DNA from: Paraburkholderia sp. Ac-20340
GTDB lineage: Bacteria > Pseudomonadota > Gammaproteobacteria > Burkholderiales > Burkholderiaceae
Reading direction: 5' to 3'
DNA length: 54,816 bases
NCBI RefSeq assembly: GCF_017104965.1
Contig: NZ_JAAGPR010000047.1
Span: 1-54,816 of the forward strand
The notes under the pieces were generated by a model. The model saw nothing but the letters and a program-made list of their open reading frames with translations. It did no database searches and had not been told where the DNA came from. A program made the translations under genes and the position numbers. How positions within the stretch are numbered: position 1 is the first letter of the stretch; each line of letters opens with the position of its first letter. Shown here piece after piece: positions 51,796 to 54,816 of the stretch.

Positions 51796-52794
51796 TCAGG
51801 CGGCGTGCTTGTCGGCGCGCTGACGTTGCTTTTCGGCGTGGGCGAGGGCGGCTTCGCGCACCCAGGCGCCTTCGTTATGCGCCTTCACGCGGGTGCCGAG
51901 GCGTTCGCGGTTGCACGGGCCGTCGCCGTTGACGACGCGCCAGAATTCTTCCCAGTCGATCGTGCCGTAGTCGTAGTGGCCGCGCGCTTCGTTCCATTTG
52001 AGATCGGCGTCGGGCAGCGTGACGCCGAGCACCTTGGCCTGCTCGACCGTGGCATCGACGAACTTCTGGCGCAGATCGTCGTTCGAGATGCGCTTGATGC
52101 CCCATTTCGCCGATTGATTGCTGTGCACGGAATCGGCGTCGCTCGGGCCGAACATCATCAGCACCGGCCACCACCAGCGGTTCACGGCCTGCTGGACCAG
52201 TTCGCGCTGCGCGTCGGTGCCGCTCATCATCGCGAGCAGGGCGTCGAAACCCTGACGCTGGTGGAACGACTCTTCCTTGCAGATGCGGATCATGGCGCGC
52301 GCATACGGGCCGTAGGTGCATCGGCACAGCGGGATCTGGTTCATGATCGCCGCGCCGTCGACCAGCCAGCCGATTACGCCGACGTCCGCCCAGGTCGGCG
52401 TCGGGTAATTGAAGATGCTCGAATATTTGGCTTTGCCAGCGTGCAGCGCGTCGACCAGTTGGTCGCGCGAGACGCCCAGCGTTTCCGCCGCGCTATAGAG
52501 ATAGAGGCCGTGGCCCGCTTCGTCCTGCACCTTGGCGAGCAGGATCGCCTTGCGCTTGAGGCTGGGCGCGCGGCTGATCCAGTTGCCCTCCGGCAGCATG
52601 CCCACGATTTCCGAATGCGCGTGCTGCGAAATCTGGCGCACCAGCGTCTTGCGGTAGGCGTCGGGCATCCAGTCCTGCGGCTCGATCTTGCCGTCGGCCG
52701 CCATGATCGCGTCGAACTGAACCTGCTCGGGCGACGCCGCCGCCGTATCCAGCGGCGCGACATTGCCGGGAATGTCGAGGGATTGCGTGTACAT
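51796..52794 (-). CDS. paaA: Phenylacetyl-CoA epoxidase catalytic subunit PaaA
   Basis: 332 aa from ATG 52794. It has the di-iron oxygenase Glu/His motifs, e.g. 'KVQDEAGHGLYLY' (ExxH) and 'ICKEESFHQRQGF' (ExxH), plus 'CNRERL' near the C-terminus. It inserts oxygen into phenylacetyl-CoA to give the 1,2-epoxide, the first step after CoA activation. It is the first gene of paaABCDE and carries a TetR-type palindrome in its promoter. An upstream frame extension to 52914 covers the operator and is not coding. Confidence 0.95.
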   Translation of the reverse strand: MYTQSLDIPGNVAPLDTAAASPEQVQFDAIMAADGKIEPQDWMPDAYRKTLVRQISQHAHSEIVGMLPEGNWISRAPSLKRKAILLAKVQDEAGHGLYLYSAAETLGVSRDQLVDALHAGKAKYSSIFNYPTPTWADVGVIGWLVDGAAIMNQIPLCRCTYGPYARAMIRICKEESFHQRQGFDALLAMMSGTDAQRELVQQAVNRWWWPVLMMFGPSDADSVHSNQSAKWGIKRISNDDLRQKFVDATVEQAKVLGVTLPDADLKWNEARGHYDYGTIDWEEFWRVVNGDGPCNRERLGTRVKAHNEGAWVREAALAHAEKQRQRADKHAA

Positions 52795-52828
52795 GGGGAC
52801 GCTCTCATCGATGTTGGGTGTGGGGTGC

Positions 52829-52853
52829 AGTATAAACCAACCGACCGGTCGGT
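52829..52853 (-). promoter_or_regulatory. paaA promoter with a PaaR-type palindromic operator
   Basis: On the minus strand a -10 box TATACT (52834-52829) lies 35 bases upstream of the paaA start codon. Directly upstream of it is the perfect 14-bp palindrome ACCGACCGGTCGGT (52840-52853), occupying the spacer between -10 and a weak -35. A repressor bound here would block RNA polymerase. A half-site (accgaccg) also occurs at 48841. Confidence 0.75.
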
Positions 52854-53093
52854 AAATGAATATTTTGAGCTGGGTCAAAAGGGTGCGAAGCGGTGTTGGG
52901 GCGCGCCGTTCCACTGTTTGAGTTTTAGTGGATCGAGCTGGTGATCTGGAGGAAATTTTTTGAGGTGCGCGAGGCGCGTTGGTGGAGCGCTTGCGCCAGG
53001 CGGGCTGTCAGGAGGATGGAAGGTCGTGATCCGGGCCATGGGGCACAATGGTCGCTTTGCCCGACTCCGCGCAACACGCGCGCATCCGACCGC

Positions 53094-54353
53094 ATGAAGA
53101 TTTCCTTTGCTACTACCGCGGCCGGCGCCGCTTTGCTCGTTTCTATCGGCGCGGCCACGCCGGCTTTTGCCCAGCAGCCCGCCGGCGGCCATTGGGTGAC
53201 GAGCTGGGCCACCGCGCTCCAGTCCATTCCGCAGCGCGAGGCATTGCCGCCGCTTTATCGCGCGCCCGAGGTGGCGGGGCGCACCGTGCGTCAGATCGTC
53301 TATCCGACGCTGGGCGGCGAAGTGGCGCGCGTGCACATCAGCAATCTCTATGGGCGCACGCCGCTGGTGATCGAATCGATGGCGATTGCGCCTTCGGCTG
53401 GCGACTCGGCGGTGAAGCAGGCCGAAAGCGTGCGGGTGACGTTTGGCGGGCGCCAGTCAGTTTCGCTGGCTCCGGGTGCCGAGCTCGATAGTGATCCGGT
53501 GCATATCGGCCTGAAGCAGTGGGCGCCGTACGCCATCAGCAGCTATATGGGCGCGGGGCAGACGATGGTGGCGTGGCACCGTGTGGCGAGCCAGGTGAAT
53601 TACGTGTCGCGCCCGGGCGATCATGTTGCCGATCCGTCGGTTGGCGCGTTTCCGGTTCGCTTCACGCAGTACGCGTGGGTGACGGGGCTGGCGGTCGAGG
53701 CGCCGGGTGCGCAGACGATTGCCGCGATCGGCGATTCGATCACGGATGGCATGCGTTCGTCGCTCAATGAGAACCATCGCTGGCCGGATGCGCTGGCGCG
53801 GCGTCTGGCGCACGAGCGCACGGATCTGGCGGTGATCGATCTCGGCATTAGCGGCAACCGGCTGCTGAGCGATTCGCCGTGTTACGGCGAGGCGCTCGAA
53901 CGTCGCTTCCAGCGCGACGGGCTGGGACATGCCGGCGTGCGCACCGCGGTGCTGTTGATTGGCATCAACGACATCAACTTCCAGGCGATGCCGCCGCGTT
54001 CTGGGCTCGACTGCGATTTCCCGCACACGCAGGTGAACGCGGACGATCTGATTGGCGGCTACAAGCGCGTGATTGCGGCGGCGCATGCGCGCGGCATGCG
54101 TCTGCTCGGCGCGACGATCACGCCGGCGGCCTTGCCGCCTGAGCGCGAGGCGATCCGCACGAAGGTGAATCAATGGATTCGCACGAGCGGGCAGTTCGAT
54201 GGGGTGGTGGACTTCGATGCGGCGCTGCGTGATCCGGCCGATCCGCTGCGTCTGCGTCGCGACTTCGACAGTGGCGACCACATTCATCCGAGCGACGCGG
54301 GGTACGCTGCGATGGCGAACGCCGTTCCGCTGACGGCAATTGCTGGAAAGTGA
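53094..54353 (+). CDS. Secreted SGNH/GDSL-family hydrolase
   Basis: 419 aa from ATG 53094. A signal peptide (to about residue 26, TPAFAQQ) is followed by a ~180-residue beta-rich N-terminal domain (GGHWVTSWATALQS..., QIVYPTLGGEVARVHISN). The SGNH block I 'AAIGDSITDGM' has the catalytic Ser215. 'LGISGNRLL' (Gly), 'LLIGINDINF' (Asn) and the C-terminal 'DHIHPSDAGY' (D395, H398) complete the four blocks. It is a periplasmic or secreted esterase/lipase, substrate unknown. It is divergent from the paa operon. Confidence 0.88.
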   Translation: MKISFATTAAGAALLVSIGAATPAFAQQPAGGHWVTSWATALQSIPQREALPPLYRAPEVAGRTVRQIVYPTLGGEVARVHISNLYGRTPLVIESMAIAPSAGDSAVKQAESVRVTFGGRQSVSLAPGAELDSDPVHIGLKQWAPYAISSYMGAGQTMVAWHRVASQVNYVSRPGDHVADPSVGAFPVRFTQYAWVTGLAVEAPGAQTIAAIGDSITDGMRSSLNENHRWPDALARRLAHERTDLAVIDLGISGNRLLSDSPCYGEALERRFQRDGLGHAGVRTAVLLIGINDINFQAMPPRSGLDCDFPHTQVNADDLIGGYKRVIAAAHARGMRLLGATITPAALPPEREAIRTKVNQWIRTSGQFDGVVDFDAALRDPADPLRLRRDFDSGDHIHPSDAGYAAMANAVPLTAIAGK

Positions 54354-54503
54354 AGAAATATGGGCGTCACCCCCTTGCGGGGCGGCGCCCATAGCGCTAA
54401 GATTCGCCCCCTTCGCTGCACGCCGTACCGCAGCGAAGCCGCCGACAGAAACACGGCGGTTCGATCCGGCAGCATCTTTTAAGCAGTAGCGTAAAAAAAG
54501 ATG
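54354..54503. other. Region between the SGNH hydrolase and the rRNA promoter
   Basis: It has a GC-rich hairpin near 54362-54391 (atgggcg ... cgcccat) with no T tract, then an A-rich segment (54491-54500) just upstream of the rrn -35, which may act as an UP element. No gene is supported. Confidence 0.45.
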
Positions 54504-54532
54504 TTGACGAAACGAAGAAGAGCCTTCATAAT
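54504..54532 (+). promoter_or_regulatory. rRNA operon promoter
   Basis: TTGACG (54504-54509) and CATAAT (54527-54532) are separated by exactly 17 bases, with an AT-rich upstream tract. Transcription should start near 54539, leaving a leader of about 265 bases before the 16S gene. Confidence 0.8.
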
Positions 54533-54604
54533 CTCGTTTCTCTGCTGCTGACGCAGCGACGCAGAACCCGCCGGAAAGTTTCAAGTCTGACTGGTGTTCG
54601 CGAA

Positions 54605-54642
54605 TCGATCTTTAAAAATTTACAGCCGATAAGTGTGGGCGC
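54605..54642 (+). promoter_or_regulatory. rrn leader boxA/boxC antitermination signals
   Basis: tcgatctttaaaaa (54605-54616 region) followed by gtgtgggcgc (54633-54642) resembles the boxA (TGCTCTTTAACA) and boxC (GTGTGGGCAC) order in the E. coli rrn leader, where Nus factors assemble. Confidence 0.75.
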
Positions 54643-54803
54643 TTGATGATAATGCGGCCCGATGAGTTCTCCGGAATTCACCGGGAGTGGCAAAAGTATC
54701 AAGAGTCTCACACAAAAGTAAGTCAGGTTTTTGAAGTAATTCAACTACCTGTCAGCTTTGAGTGAGCGACCGGTTCGAGAGAACCGAAAACAGTAACAGG
54801 TTT

Positions 54804-54816
54804 AAACTGAAGAGTT
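54804..54816 (+). rRNA. rrs: 16S ribosomal RNA, first 13 bases
   Basis: aaactgaagagtt matches the conserved 5' end of 16S rRNA (AAATTGAAGAGTTTGATC in E. coli). The window stops here; the rest of the operon is outside. Confidence 0.92.

Noticed and set aside
54362..54391. Intrinsic terminator after the SGNH hydrolase
   Set aside because: The hairpin is GC-rich but has no T tract on either side.

Overview
The window is a gene-dense, GC-rich chromosomal segment from a betaproteobacterium of the Burkholderiaceae, most likely Burkholderia, Paraburkholderia or Caballeronia. This rests on codon and base use, gene content and gene order (pxpB-pxpC-repeat-pxpA, folB-ttcA, glmU-glmS, fused indolepyruvate oxidoreductase near hppD and an Lrp-type regulator, and paaABCDE-DUF1835-TetR). 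The window opens inside a dipeptide-ABC transporter ATPase gene and closes 13 bases into a 16S rRNA gene. Nearly everything looks like vertically inherited core genome. I found no insertion sequence, prophage, CRISPR array, integrase or complete tRNA gene.

Layout. 1-2606: end of dppD, dppF and a TraB/GumN-like protein. 2587-5619: a TPR-glycosyltransferase protein and a family 2 glycosyltransferase. 5666-8314: the 5-oxoprolinase set pxpBCA. 8500-18382: folate and RNA housekeeping genes (5-formyl-THF cyclo-ligase, lytic transglycosylase, a complex-I-type NAD-binding protein, GST, CCA-adding enzyme, MidA-like methyltransferase, a pteridine-reductase-like SDR, folB, ttcA). 18601-21859: glmU and glmS for UDP-GlcNAc. 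22165-24411: a TPM-domain membrane protein, a LemA lipoprotein and a His/Asp-tailed secreted protein. 24613-30681: sirtuin, CinA-like protein, DMT permease, small proteins, Mut7-C/ThiS-like protein, 3-hydroxyisobutyrate-dehydrogenase-type enzyme and a degenerate receiver protein. 30999-39986: argC, flavodoxin-like protein, PEBP-like protein, RcsB-like regulator, pyrE, MFS permease, malic enzyme. 40088-46205: aromatic amino-acid catabolism (fused indolepyruvate oxidoreductase, HPPD, Lrp/AsnC regulator). 46291-52794: GNAT enzyme, then the phenylacetyl-CoA epoxidase genes paaABCDE with a DUF1835 gene and a TetR regulator (PaaR). 53094-54353: a secreted SGNH hydrolase. 54504-54816: rrn promoter, antitermination leader and start of 16S rRNA.

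Three themes link neighbours. Pterin/folate genes (fau, the pteridine-reductase-like SDR, folB) lie near RNA-modification genes. Aromatic acid breakdown runs from aryl-pyruvates (indolepyruvate oxidoreductase, HPPD) to phenylacetate (Paa). glmU and glmS supply cell-wall sugar precursor.

The most interesting signals lie between genes. One is a compact small-RNA candidate at 30824-30884, with a near-consensus sigma-70 promoter, two CU-rich anti-Shine-Dalgarno motifs and an intrinsic terminator. Another is a cluster of DnaA-box-like 9-mers in an AT-richer, gene-free stretch at 25981-26270. Others are a perfect six-copy 10-bp tandem repeat just after glmS, a 14-bp palindrome inside the paaA promoter, and direct or inverted repeats in front of the indolepyruvate oxidoreductase and Lrp genes. 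Within proteins, the most notable are a receiver domain without its phospho-acceptor Asp and an SDR with the pteridine-reductase catalytic Asp-Tyr-Lys spacing. I see no obvious new multi-gene defence or mobile system.
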